This document shows positions 37,191 through 46,293 of a DNA stretch of 64,000 nucleotides, one piece after another. This DNA comes from JAGTVG01 sp942491935 (lineage in GTDB: Bacteria; Bacteroidota; Bacteroidia; Cytophagales; Cyclobacteriaceae): the NCBI GenBank assembly GCA_942491935.1, contig CALOCZ010000025.1, positions 1 through 64,000 of the forward strand. Reading direction: 5' to 3'. The notes beneath the pieces are model-generated. The model searched no databases. It saw only the letters and a list, made by a program, of their open reading frames with translations, and was not told the DNA's origin. The position numbers and the translations under genes were made by a program. Each line of letters opens with the position of its first letter. Position 1 is the first letter of the stretch.

Positions 37191-39041
37191 TTATTCTTCA
37201 ATTGAGATGGCATCTTTGTATGCCACCTCATAATAACTGATCAGGTTATTCCAGTCAAAATGGACAGATGTATTTTCAGCTTTATAGCGAAGGTCTATTC
37301 TTTCGCGTCTCTTTAAGCGCGCAAACTGTAGCATCTGGTTGGCCAGCTGGTTAGCTGCCTGATCGAAGTTCTGTGTTTTATTATTAGTGATATAGATAGG
37401 CTTCTTATTGACAGGTTTTATATGGTTTACGACATAATCCCCAAAGCCGGATAGGTTACTCGTTACAGCAGGGACTGCCCTGGCAAGGCATTCCAAAGGT
37501 GTATAACCCCAGGGTTCATAAAAGCTTGGAAATACACCAAGGTGACATCCCCTGACAAACTGATCATATTCGATTCCAAAAAGCGGATTGGTGGTATTTA
37601 TAAAATCCGGATGATAAACGATCTTGACCCGGTCGTCTTCATTATTGATCAAATTGATCGCTCTAAGGAAGTTCAGTATCTGATCATCCGCGTCATTGAT
37701 CAGATTATGGGTAATTATAGGAGGAAGCGAGGCCTTTTTAAATGACTGGAGGGTTCTTCTGTAACGCAGCCTCCAGTAATCATCTACAAAATCATTTAAC
37801 ATAGGAAGCCGCTGGTCTTCACTTGTTGCAGCAGCATAAAACAGTCTTTGACCAACCTGTTCTTTAACCGTGTCAATTGTACTCCTCAACTCTTCCAAGA
37901 TTGCTTTTGAATGTAAAATTTCTGGATTGATGGAATAATAAGGTTGCTTTGTTATAAAAAACATAATAATGGTCACATCATCGCCGGCTCGTTTTAATTT
38001 CCAGTTCAGCCGTGACAAAGCCTCTATGGTCAGGTCAAATCCCTTGTTCCTGTATTCAAACCTTCCCGATGTAAAAAAATATAAAGTATTATCCAGGTTA
38101 AAAGTATAACTTGGAAAGAAATGGGCCATAGTAAATTCATTGATCCTTTCCTTGAAATCCTTGTGTAGGTTTTGAAATTCATGCAAAGCTGTAAATCTCT
38201 GAATGTTTATGCCATTTGGTAAAATAAAGTCCGGTTTTCTTCCTATTAAATATTCGCATTCCCTTCCTGTAACTTCACTCACCGTAGAAAAGATATGTGC
38301 ACCATGTGCAGCTGATCTTTCTATTCTTACCTGAGGTTCTATATTAAAATTCCTGGCTTCATCCAGCCAGTTGAAGAAAGGTAAATGGTCATAAAACTGT
38401 GGGTCATTCATGGCCAGGTATCTGCCCAGCATGGTTGCATGTGTAGTAAAGATCGTTCTAACAGGAATATTATCATACCTGAGTTCGGGAATGGCAGTGC
38501 CAGCCATCCATTCATGAAAATGGCCAATGATCTTATTGTTTGTAAAGCCATCCAATGCCAGATGCGCGAAAAAGACTTTGACCAGATAACCAAATGCAAC
38601 TACTTTATCTAAAAGTTCATCTTCGTCGGGAAAAGAAACATCGTGGTGATCCCATAATTCGTATTTTATAGAACCAAGGCGGTCATATACACTATATGGG
38701 TTTAAGAGGACGGTATTTGGCCTTCCGGTTACCAGCCATTTACCATATTTCGCATCAAAACCCAATTCCTTTAATTTCTGAACGACCTGACAATAAGGAT
38801 CAGGAGAATCTGTGATTTCTTCAAACTCAGAGATGGCAAACTGATGTATATAGGGGCCTACAGTACAATAATTCCTGCCCCACTTATTCACTTGAGTCGG
38901 AGTTTTTGATCGAATTACCGTGTAAATGCCGCCTACCTGGTTGCATACCTCCCAAGCTACTTCAACCAGCAGGGTATTAAATATTTCTTTCTTGGTGATT
39001 TTCTTAACCACATCAGATTTTGATTGGTTTTCTTTTTTCAT
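37191..39041 (-). CDS. Glycogen synthase of the animal/fungal GT3 type
   Basis: 616 residues from the ATG at 39041; eight codons upstream are also open. LLVEVAWEVCNQVGGIYTVIRSK is the diagnostic start of the GT3 (PF05693) family, not the GlgA family. HFHEWMAGTAIPELRY and TIFTTHATMLGRYLA shape the UDP-glucose site, and FPSFYEPWGYTPLECLARAVPAVTSNLSGFGDYV is the C-terminal donor-binding block. It extends alpha-1,4-glucan from UDP-glucose. Regulatory N- and C-terminal phosphorylation tails of the eukaryotic enzymes are absent. Confidence 0.92.
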   Translation of the reverse strand: MKKENQSKSDVVKKITKKEIFNTLLVEVAWEVCNQVGGIYTVIRSKTPTQVNKWGRNYCTVGPYIHQFAISEFEEITDSPDPYCQVVQKLKELGFDAKYGKWLVTGRPNTVLLNPYSVYDRLGSIKYELWDHHDVSFPDEDELLDKVVAFGYLVKVFFAHLALDGFTNNKIIGHFHEWMAGTAIPELRYDNIPVRTIFTTHATMLGRYLAMNDPQFYDHLPFFNWLDEARNFNIEPQVRIERSAAHGAHIFSTVSEVTGRECEYLIGRKPDFILPNGINIQRFTALHEFQNLHKDFKERINEFTMAHFFPSYTFNLDNTLYFFTSGRFEYRNKGFDLTIEALSRLNWKLKRAGDDVTIIMFFITKQPYYSINPEILHSKAILEELRSTIDTVKEQVGQRLFYAAATSEDQRLPMLNDFVDDYWRLRYRRTLQSFKKASLPPIITHNLINDADDQILNFLRAINLINNEDDRVKIVYHPDFINTTNPLFGIEYDQFVRGCHLGVFPSFYEPWGYTPLECLARAVPAVTSNLSGFGDYVVNHIKPVNKKPIYITNNKTQNFDQAANQLANQMLQFARLKRRERIDLRYKAENTSVHFDWNNLISYYEVAYKDAISIEE

Positions 39042-39110
39042 ATTCTTGTGCCGATAAATAAACAATAATTCCCCATAAATTAATTAAATATTTATTCATG
39101 TTGAAAGCAT

Positions 39111-39734
39111 TTATGGATTTTTAGCTTTTACTGTTCCTTTAAACAGTAAACCAATATTGGGAATAAAAGGCGGCACTTCTGATTTATAATTTAAATATTC
39201 TTTACCAAATGTCTTTATTAGTTTTTTCTCTTCAAAATAGGAACCAATAATAAAATAAATAATCATACAAATTACGGATACCATGTTAACAATATTAGGG
39301 GCCAGGAATAAATATCCAACTAAAAACAGCATGGAACCACTATACAGGGGATGCCTTACATAATTTAAAATGCCTTCCTTAGTGAATCCCTGTTCTTTGA
39401 GATCTCCCATTGCTTGCCTGAGACCGAGGAATTCTGCAGTATCATAATAGGAAAAGGATATGATCACAATCATTAAACCGAATGAGGCCAGGCTCAAACC
39501 AACAAATGTTGAAAGTGTGTTGGTACAATAAAGTTGGGAAAGGGGAAGGGAGGCTTGAAATAAGAAAATCACCGCCAGGCCCGCAATAGAAAAGAAGATA
39601 TAGATTGTGCGATAGAACCGGTTAAGGCCGGGAAATAATTTCTGAAATCTTTTTTTTATTGCATAGGATGCAAATACGCTGTGGATACCGAAATATAATA
39701 TCCAAAGTAAGATCAGTATAAGAATGGATGCCAT
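39111..39734 (-). CDS. Membrane methyltransferase, isoprenylcysteine/phospholipid N-methyltransferase-like
   Basis: 207 residues with five or so helices. The C-terminal block YVRHPLYSGSMLFLVGYLFL...SYFEEKKLIKTFGKEYLNYKSEVPPFIP is the PEMT/ICMT signature (RHPxY and EExxLxxxFGxxYxxY). These enzymes methylate membrane lipids or lipid-like groups with SAM. No specific substrate can be named. Divergent from the saccharopine-dehydrogenase-like gene. Confidence 0.8.
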   Translation of the reverse strand: MASILILILLWILYFGIHSVFASYAIKKRFQKLFPGLNRFYRTIYIFFSIAGLAVIFLFQASLPLSQLYCTNTLSTFVGLSLASFGLMIVIISFSYYDTAEFLGLRQAMGDLKEQGFTKEGILNYVRHPLYSGSMLFLVGYLFLAPNIVNMVSVICMIIYFIIGSYFEEKKLIKTFGKEYLNYKSEVPPFIPNIGLLFKGTVKAKNP

Positions 39735-39812
39735 TGCGAATTGTAAATTTTTTCTTTTATATTAAGTACTTATAACCGAATTCTGTCTTGGTTTTTTGAT
39801 TTTCTTACTGAA

Positions 39813-41030
39813 ATGAACAAAATAAAAATAGGAATAGCAAGGGAAGGGAAAATACCGCCTGATAATCGGGTCCCTTTAACTCCTTGGGAAGTCATAGAAG
39901 CGCAGAATATTTTCCCCGCTTTCGAAATTGTTGTTCAATCCTCCAACATCAGGTGTTTTGAGGATGAATCCTATTCCAATCTGAATATTCCGATAGTAGA
40001 TAAGTTAGATGATTGTAATATTATTCTTGGGATAAAGGAGTTCCCAATTAGTGATCTTATACCAGAGAAAACCTATTTGTTTTTTTCACACACCATAAAA
40101 AAACAATCCTATAACAGGAAACTTCTCCGTGCTATCCTGGACAAAAATATTAAGCTGATAGAATATGAATGCCTCACCGATAAGTTTGGGAAACGAGTGA
40201 TAGCCTTTGGTCGGTTTGCTGGAATAGTAGGTGCTTATAATGGTATTTTAGGCTATGGCAAAAAGTTTAATTTATTTGATATTAAGCCAGCCTATCAATG
40301 CAGCAGCTATATTGAACTGAAAAATGAATACAAAAAGATGCAGCTACCTCCCATAAAGGTTGTGCTGACCGGGCATGGGAGTGTTGGCCACGGTGCCCGG
40401 GAGGTTCTTGAAAATATGGGGATAAAGGAAGTTACAGTTTATGATTTTATGAACCACGAGCTAAAAGATCCGGTTTTTACACAATTACATTCCAAGGATT
40501 ATTATAGACGGTTCGATGACGGCGATTTTGACCGGGAGGAATTTCACAGATCACCACATTTTTATAAATCTGACTTTATCCAGTTTGCCAGAAAGGCTGA
40601 TATTTTTATTAATGGGACATTCTGGAACCAGGGTGCAGACCGGTATTTTACTATTGCAGATATGTTACGGGATGATTTCAGTATCAAGATAATTGCGGAT
40701 ATCTCCTGCGATATTAACGGCCCAATACCATCGACATTAAGAGCCAGCACCATTGAAGATCCTTTCTATGATTTTGATCCGGTCGAGTCCTGTGAACAAG
40801 CCCCTTTTTCTGATGATGGAAACACTACAGTGATGGCTGTTGACAATCTGCCGAACGAACTTCCTAGGGAAGCATCCAACTCATTTGGGCGGGCCTTAAT
40901 AGAAAAGATTTTTCCAAACATGGTTTATGGTGATGAAGATGAAATGATTGAACGAGCTACCATAACTGAAAATGGTGAACTTACCCCCAGATATAAATAT
41001 CTCCAGGAATTTGTATACGGCAGAAAATAA
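39813..41030 (+). CDS. Saccharopine dehydrogenase-like NAD-dependent oxidoreductase
   Basis: 405 residues. The front (KIGIAREGKIPPDNRVPLTP) is the alanine-dehydrogenase/PNT N-domain, also present in LYS1-type saccharopine dehydrogenases. A Rossmann fold follows with VVLTGHGSVGHGAREVLENMG (about 192-212), then ADISCDINGPIPSTLRASTIEDPFYDFDP, which fits the LYS1 family. It would interconvert saccharopine and lysine plus 2-oxoglutarate, but Bacteroidota normally make lysine by the diaminopimelate route, so a catabolic or other role is likely. Only the N-domain and Rossmann part are certain. Confidence 0.78.
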   Translation: MNKIKIGIAREGKIPPDNRVPLTPWEVIEAQNIFPAFEIVVQSSNIRCFEDESYSNLNIPIVDKLDDCNIILGIKEFPISDLIPEKTYLFFSHTIKKQSYNRKLLRAILDKNIKLIEYECLTDKFGKRVIAFGRFAGIVGAYNGILGYGKKFNLFDIKPAYQCSSYIELKNEYKKMQLPPIKVVLTGHGSVGHGAREVLENMGIKEVTVYDFMNHELKDPVFTQLHSKDYYRRFDDGDFDREEFHRSPHFYKSDFIQFARKADIFINGTFWNQGADRYFTIADMLRDDFSIKIIADISCDINGPIPSTLRASTIEDPFYDFDPVESCEQAPFSDDGNTTVMAVDNLPNELPREASNSFGRALIEKIFPNMVYGDEDEMIERATITENGELTPRYKYLQEFVYGRK

Positions 41031-41069
41031 AAAATCCCGCCTCATGCTGTTAGTATACTGAAGCGGGAT
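41028..41069 (-). terminator. Terminator of rho
   Basis: On the minus strand ATCCCGC and GCGGGAT arms, 22 nt apart with a small inner stem (around AGTATACT), are followed by a run of T residues. It lies just after the rho stop and against the end of the saccharopine-dehydrogenase-like gene, so it may serve both weakly. Confidence 0.75.
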
Positions 41070-41090
41070 CTGTATGTTAAATGTTAGTTC

Positions 41091-42671
41091 TTAACTATTC
41101 ATTGTTAAAAGGAATTCCTCGTTGTTTCTGGTTCCTTTCATTCTTTCTATGAGGAATTCAATGGCTTCGTTTGAATTCATGTCTGACATAAATTTACGTA
41201 GGATCCAGATTCTCTGAAGCGTTTCTTTATCAAGTAACAGATCTTCTCTCCTTGTACCTGAAGCAGGAACATCAAGAGCAGGGAAAATACGTTTGTTGGA
41301 TAACTTGCGATCAAGTTGTAATTCCATATTACCTGTACCCTTGAATTCTTCAAAGATGACTTCATCCATTTTTGATCCGGTTTCAATTAAGGCGGTTGCA
41401 ATAATGGTCAATGATCCGCCATTTTCAACATTTCTTGCAGCACCGAAAAATCTTTTTGGTTTATGAAGTGCATTTGCATCAACCCCACCTGAAAGGATCT
41501 TTCCTGAAGATGGAACCACAGTGTTGTGTGCCCGTGCAAGTCGGGTGATAGAATCTAATAGAATAACAACATCATGTCCACATTCTACCATTCTTTTTGC
41601 TTTTTCCAGAACAATGTTGGCAACTTTTACATGTCTTTCAGCTTGTTCGTCAAAGGTTGAAGAAACTACTTCCGCTTTAACAGAACGTGCCATATCAGTT
41701 ACTTCCTCAGGTCTCTCATCTATTAAAAGAATCATTAGATATATTTCCGGATGATTCTCAGCAATGGCATTGGCAATCTGTTTTAATAATACAGTTTTAC
41801 CAGTATATGGTTGTGCCACGATCATTCCCCTTTGACCCTTTCCAATTGGAGCGAATAAATCATGGATCCTCATGGAATAATTGGACGGATCAGCTTTCGT
41901 AGCCAGATTTATCTTTTCTTCCGGGAATAAAGGTGTCAGATATTCAAAAGGTACACGATCCCGAATTTCTTCGGTTGTCTTACCGTTTACATTTTCTACT
42001 CTCAGCAAGGCAAAATATTTTTCGCCTTCCTTTGGTGGCCTGATCTGACCGTGAACGATATCGCCAGTCTTTAATCCAAAAAGCTTTATCTGAGAAGGAG
42101 ATACATAAATATCATCCGGGCTGGCCAGGTAATTGTAATCTGATGAACGGAGAAAACCGTAACCATCCTGCATGATCTCAAGAACGCCTTGGTTTTCAAT
42201 AACTCCGTCGAATTCTTTTATTGCAGGTTTTTTATGCCCCTGGTCATCCTTGCGTTCCCTCCTCTGATCTTTTCTTGGTTCAGAACTAGCTTTTGGCTCA
42301 GGTTTTACGCGTTTTTCTTCAGTTTTGGATTCTTTACCTTCAAATTTCCCGAAGGTCTCATCCAATTCCATATCAAAAGATTCAAGTAATTCATCAGCTG
42401 TTTTTTCAGCTAAGTCTTTTTTCTCTATTTTTTTAACATTTTCTCTTTTAGCAATGGTTGCAGTGATGTTTTCTTCACTGACCGGTTCAGCCTTCGCAGT
42501 TTCCTTCTTGCTGGTTTCTTTTTTGGTTTGAGGGTTAGCGGCTTGGTAATCAAGAATCTTGTAAATCAACTCCTTCTTGGGTAGTTTTTTAAAATTTTTA
42601 ACTCCCAATTCTTCCGCGATTTCTTTCAGCTCAGAAAGAAGCCTCACATTTAAGTCATCAATATTATACAT
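41091..42671 (-). CDS. rho: Transcription termination factor Rho
   Basis: 526 residues, about 100 more than E. coli Rho. A SAP-like N-end (1-45, LSELKEIAEELGVKNFKKLPKKELIYKIL) is followed by a Lys/Glu-rich low-complexity insertion (about 48-150), then the RNA-binding cold-shock-like domain (GVLEIMQDGYGFLRSSDYNYL) and the ATPase with Walker A AQPYTGKT at 286-293. LIDERPEEVTDMARSV and SGGVDANALHKPKRFFGAARN complete it. The inserted domain is typical of Bacteroidota and may tune RNA binding. Confidence 0.97.
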   Translation of the reverse strand: MYNIDDLNVRLLSELKEIAEELGVKNFKKLPKKELIYKILDYQAANPQTKKETSKKETAKAEPVSEENITATIAKRENVKKIEKKDLAEKTADELLESFDMELDETFGKFEGKESKTEEKRVKPEPKASSEPRKDQRRERKDDQGHKKPAIKEFDGVIENQGVLEIMQDGYGFLRSSDYNYLASPDDIYVSPSQIKLFGLKTGDIVHGQIRPPKEGEKYFALLRVENVNGKTTEEIRDRVPFEYLTPLFPEEKINLATKADPSNYSMRIHDLFAPIGKGQRGMIVAQPYTGKTVLLKQIANAIAENHPEIYLMILLIDERPEEVTDMARSVKAEVVSSTFDEQAERHVKVANIVLEKAKRMVECGHDVVILLDSITRLARAHNTVVPSSGKILSGGVDANALHKPKRFFGAARNVENGGSLTIIATALIETGSKMDEVIFEEFKGTGNMELQLDRKLSNKRIFPALDVPASGTRREDLLLDKETLQRIWILRKFMSDMNSNEAIEFLIERMKGTRNNEEFLLTMNS

Positions 42672-42889
42672 AATAAGGTATTAAAAGTAATCTAGGATTT
42701 GTTTTGATCTTATTGAACAGTTATGAAAAAGAATAATGAATTTCTATTCTCAGAATGGGCTATCTCTATAGTCCAATGATGAATTGATGGTACAATATTA
42801 TATCACATACCAATAATTGTCAAGAATATACATTTATTTTATCTTAACAAATATTTTAAAATAATATTTCGAAAAAATATTTTTTTTTA

Positions 42890-42917
42890 TTGTTAACAAT
42901 AATTCCTCTTACATTTG
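42890..42917 (+). promoter_or_regulatory. Bacteroidota-type promoter of serS
   Basis: TTG at 42890-42892 and an exact TACATTTG -7 box at 42910-42917, separated by 17 bases. The serS ATG is 22 nt downstream. Confidence 0.65.
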
Positions 42918-42939
42918 CAGTAAAATTAATTGAAGAAAT

Positions 42940-44214
42940 ATGCTGCAACTACCGCATATAAAAAGTAATGCACAAACCGTAATTAAGGGCCTTAAAAAAA
43001 AGAGGTTTCCTGATGCTGAAGCCACCATTTCTCAAGTGTTAGAATTGGATGATAAGCGAAGGTCGGTTCAGTCAGAACTGGATTCCATCTTGAATGAGTT
43101 GAACCGGATTTCACGATCCATAGGAAGTCTTATGAAAGATGGCAAACAGGAAGAAGCTGAGTTGGCTAAGCAGACCACTAAAGACCTTAAAGAAAAGAGT
43201 AAAACATTGGGCGATAATTTGTCAGATGTGCAGATCCTGCTCGAAGAGTTGCTTTATGCTATTCCGAATATCCCGCATGAGGATGTCCCGGACGGAACAA
43301 CTAGTGAAGACAATCCAATAATTTATGAATGGGGGGAGGTTCCTGTATTAAACGACAATGCCTTACCGCATTGGGAACTGATTGAAAAATATGATATTAT
43401 TGATTTCAAACTTGGGAATAAGATAACCGGAGCTGGATTTCCAGTTTATAAAGGAAAAGGGGCAAGACTCCAAAGGGCCCTGATCAGTTTCTTTCTGGAT
43501 GAAGCAGAAAAGGCAGGTTATACGGAGATCCAACCACCAATTCTTATCAATGCCGATTCAGGCCGGGCCACAGGTCAATTGCCAGACAAAGAAGGGCAAA
43601 TGTACCAACTTAGAGATGAGGATTATTATTTAATCCCGACTGCAGAAGTCCCAATCACTAATATATATAGGAATACCATAATAAATAACGAGGATTTACC
43701 CATTAAGAACGTTGGTTATACTTCCTGTTTCAGAAGAGAAGCAGGATCATGGGGTGCGCATGTAAGAGGGCTTAACCGATTGCACCAGTTCGATAAAGTA
43801 GAAATAGTGGAAATACATAAACCTGGTGATTCATATAAAGCGCTTGATAAAATGTGTGATTATGTAAAAGGCTTATTAAAGAAGCTTGAGCTTCCTTTTC
43901 GAATGATAAGGTTATGCGGGGGTGACCTTGGTTTTACTTCAGCGATGACCTACGATATGGAGGTTTATTCTGCTGCTCAGAAAAAATGGCTGGAAGTAAG
44001 TTCTGTTAGCAATTTTGAGACCTACCAGGCGAACCGTTTGAAGTTACGCTATAAGGATGAAAGTGGTAAAAACATATTATTACATACCCTGAATGGAAGT
44101 GCACTGGCCCTCCCACGTATTGTAGCGGCCATTCTGGAGAATAACCAGGCCGATGAGGGTATTAAAATACCTGAGGAACTTGTCAAGTACACTGGATTTC
44201 AAATGATCAAATAA
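42940..44214 (+). CDS. serS: Seryl-tRNA synthetase
   Basis: 424 residues, normal length. The N-terminal two-helix coiled-coil arm that grips the long variable arm of tRNA-Ser spans about 27-105. The class II core has motif 2 TSCFRREAGSWGAHVRGLNRLHQF and motif 3 NGSALALPRIVAAILENNQ, plus the serine-binding TAEVPITN. A GNAT gene follows after 11 nt and may be co-transcribed. Confidence 0.97.
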   Translation: MLQLPHIKSNAQTVIKGLKKKRFPDAEATISQVLELDDKRRSVQSELDSILNELNRISRSIGSLMKDGKQEEAELAKQTTKDLKEKSKTLGDNLSDVQILLEELLYAIPNIPHEDVPDGTTSEDNPIIYEWGEVPVLNDNALPHWELIEKYDIIDFKLGNKITGAGFPVYKGKGARLQRALISFFLDEAEKAGYTEIQPPILINADSGRATGQLPDKEGQMYQLRDEDYYLIPTAEVPITNIYRNTIINNEDLPIKNVGYTSCFRREAGSWGAHVRGLNRLHQFDKVEIVEIHKPGDSYKALDKMCDYVKGLLKKLELPFRMIRLCGGDLGFTSAMTYDMEVYSAAQKKWLEVSSVSNFETYQANRLKLRYKDESGKNILLHTLNGSALALPRIVAAILENNQADEGIKIPEELVKYTGFQMIK

Positions 44215-44225
44215 ATCTGATATAA

Positions 44226-44699
44226 ATGATTATAAGAAAAGGTAGAAAAGAAGACCTGGAAAATGCCTTAGACTTGATTAAAGAGCTTGCAGTATATGAA
44301 AACGCTTTACACGAAGTTAAAAATTCTGTTGAGGAAATGACGCAAGATGGATTTGGTGCTAATCCTGTTTTTGATTTTTTTGTTGCGGAGAACAGTGAGG
44401 GGATAATTGGAATGTCATTATATTACTATAGATATTCTACCTGGAAAGGAAAAATTCTATACATTGAAGACCTGGTCGTTAAAGAAAAACATAGAAGAAG
44501 TGGAGCCGGGACATTGTTGATGGAAGCTTCCATTCAGGAAGCTAAAAAACAGAATTGTAATGGGGTGCAGTGGCAGGTACTGGACTGGAATGAACCGGCT
44601 ATAAAGTTTTATGAAAAATATAATCCTGTTAAGGATCCTGAATGGGTCAATTTCAGAATTGATAAGGACCAGTTAGAAAATTATAATTCCAGTTCCTGA
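44226..44699 (+). CDS. GNAT family N-acetyltransferase
   Basis: 157 residues. The acetyl-CoA loop is VKEKHRRSGAGTLLMEA (about 90-106), the R/Q-x-x-G-x-G/A pattern. WQVLDWNEPAIKFYEKYN is the usual C-terminal strand-helix. It resembles the diamine (spermidine/spermine) acetyltransferase branch (MIIRKGRKEDLENALDLIKELAVYE). The last 19 nt overlap the end of the convergent DUF4286 gene. Confidence 0.88.
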   Translation: MIIRKGRKEDLENALDLIKELAVYENALHEVKNSVEEMTQDGFGANPVFDFFVAENSEGIIGMSLYYYRYSTWKGKILYIEDLVVKEKHRRSGAGTLLMEASIQEAKKQNCNGVQWQVLDWNEPAIKFYEKYNPVKDPEWVNFRIDKDQLENYNSSS

Positions 44700-44986
44700 A
44701 GTACCGTCTGAAAGGCCACTTGCTTATTTTTATATCTGAGATTATGTTCAGCTGCTAAAGTGTGAGCTGAATTGTCCAGAAACTCCTGAATTTTTTCTAT
44801 CCTATCGGTCATAAGTTGAATTGAGTAAGTTGATCCAGCATCCTCAATATTTAATAATCTGAACAACCGAACCGAAGAAAAGTATCCAGTATTCATCATT
44901 TTAGGAATATGAACTACCCTCATCCAATCTATCCAATCAGCCTCAATGTCCTTTTCTATATTGTAGGTTATATTATATAATATCAT
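44681..44986 (-). CDS. DUF4286 family protein
   Basis: 101 residues. ILYNITYNIEKDIEADWIDWMRVVHIPKMMNTGYFSSVRLFRLL is the typical DUF4286 opening, a small ferredoxin-like dimeric fold found across Bacteroidota. Function unknown. Head-to-tail convergent with the GNAT gene and divergent from the MerR regulator 168 nt away. Confidence 0.82.
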   Translation of the reverse strand: MILYNITYNIEKDIEADWIDWMRVVHIPKMMNTGYFSSVRLFRLLNIEDAGSTYSIQLMTDRIEKIQEFLDNSAHTLAAEHNLRYKNKQVAFQTVLQELEL

Positions 44987-45154
44987 TTAAGAAGTATTTG
45001 GAATATTAAATATTTTTATAATAAATTGGGTTTATTGTGTTAAAGTCTCCCATGGTTTTGGTAAATATCCATAAAAACTGTGTGCTTTAATGACAAATAT
45101 TGAACAAAAAGCCACAGGACTAGTTATCTGAATAATAGTTAATTAAAAACAAGA

Positions 45155-46045
45155 GTGTCATCATATTCAATAAAAGACTTAGAACAATTATCGGGGATCA
45201 AAGCTCATACGCTAAGGATATGGGAGCAACGATATGATTTTATAAAACCAAAGAGAACGGATACTAATATAAGGTATTACGATGATAGTGACCTTAAGTT
45301 GATTTTGAATGTCTCCTTGCTTAAAGAGAACGGTCACAAAATCAGCAAAATATCTCAGATGCAATATAATGATATGCAAAATGAGGTAATTAAACTGACT
45401 GAAAAGAAATTAAGCTATCCGGAGCAAATTCATTCCCTAACTCTTGCGATGATCGATCATGACGAGGAGCGGTTCGAGAAGATCATGTCATCTATAATCC
45501 TACAACTTGGGTTTCAGATGACCATGATAAAGGTGATTTATCCTTTTCTGATTAAGATCGGAATTTTATGGCAGACAGGAGCTATAACACCTTCACAGGA
45601 ACATTTTATATCAAATCTTATACGACAAAAGATCATCGTAGCCATTGATGGCCTGTTTGTTCCAGCTACAGAATATAAGAAAAAATACCTCCTCTTTCTT
45701 CCAGAAGAGGAAATGCATGAGTTATCATTGTTATTTTCATCTTATATTATAAAATCAAGAAAGAACAAAGTCATTTACATCGGGCAAAGCACACCCTTTG
45801 ATGATGTAATAAAAATATATAATCAGTTAAAGCCTGATTACTTGTTGACTGTTTTAACCACGCACCCACAACCTTGTGAAGTACAACCTTATCTCAACAA
45901 ATTGAGCCAGACTTTTCATAATTCTAAAATTCTGATTTCTGGCCGGCAGATCTTGGGTGAGGATTTAGAAACTGGTAAGAACATGATTCTCCTGAATAAA
46001 TTAGAGGACCTTGTTGATTTTGTGGAAGAGAATAACGAGGAATAA
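45155..46045 (+). CDS. MerR-family regulator with CarH/LitR-like cobalamin-binding domain
   Basis: 296 residues, GTG start; no ATG lies in the open frame upstream of it. The N-terminal winged helix has HTLRIWEQRYDFIKPKRTDTNIRYYDDSDL. The middle helical bundle carries W139-x9-E149-H150, the cobalamin-capping signature of CarA/CarH. The C-terminal part has E186-M-H188-E-L-S191, matching ExHxxG except for Ser at the last position; His188 would be the lower B12 ligand. CarH binds adenosylcobalamin in the dark, represses carotenoid genes and releases DNA in light. The adjacent crt operon makes that the obvious role. The Gly-to-Ser change and the weak SxL and GG motifs (TVL, SG) leave true B12 binding open. 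Confidence 0.82.
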   Translation: MSSYSIKDLEQLSGIKAHTLRIWEQRYDFIKPKRTDTNIRYYDDSDLKLILNVSLLKENGHKISKISQMQYNDMQNEVIKLTEKKLSYPEQIHSLTLAMIDHDEERFEKIMSSIILQLGFQMTMIKVIYPFLIKIGILWQTGAITPSQEHFISNLIRQKIIVAIDGLFVPATEYKKKYLLFLPEEEMHELSLLFSSYIIKSRKNKVIYIGQSTPFDDVIKIYNQLKPDYLLTVLTTHPQPCEVQPYLNKLSQTFHNSKILISGRQILGEDLETGKNMILLNKLEDLVDFVEENNEE

Positions 46046-46293
46046 ATTTACATTGTCCGCCTGGAGTAAATTTCTTGAGAATTAATTATTATTCGCACTT
46101 TAAATCCTGAGTATAGTTTTCCAATATTTTAATCTATAATCCAAATAAACTCTCCATTTTGTAATTAATTCATCGGGGAAGCATATACTGCTGTAGTTTA
46201 CCAGGTATAATTATATAAATTTCTTTTCATCCCCATTTTACGGTTTATAAAAATTGCATTTTAATCAGGATCAATTGTGGAACCAACTAAAAG

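Noticed and set aside
45046..45154. Cobalamin riboswitch before the CarH-like gene
   Set aside because: The gap is short and AT-rich and I could not find a B12-box-like or other conserved core.
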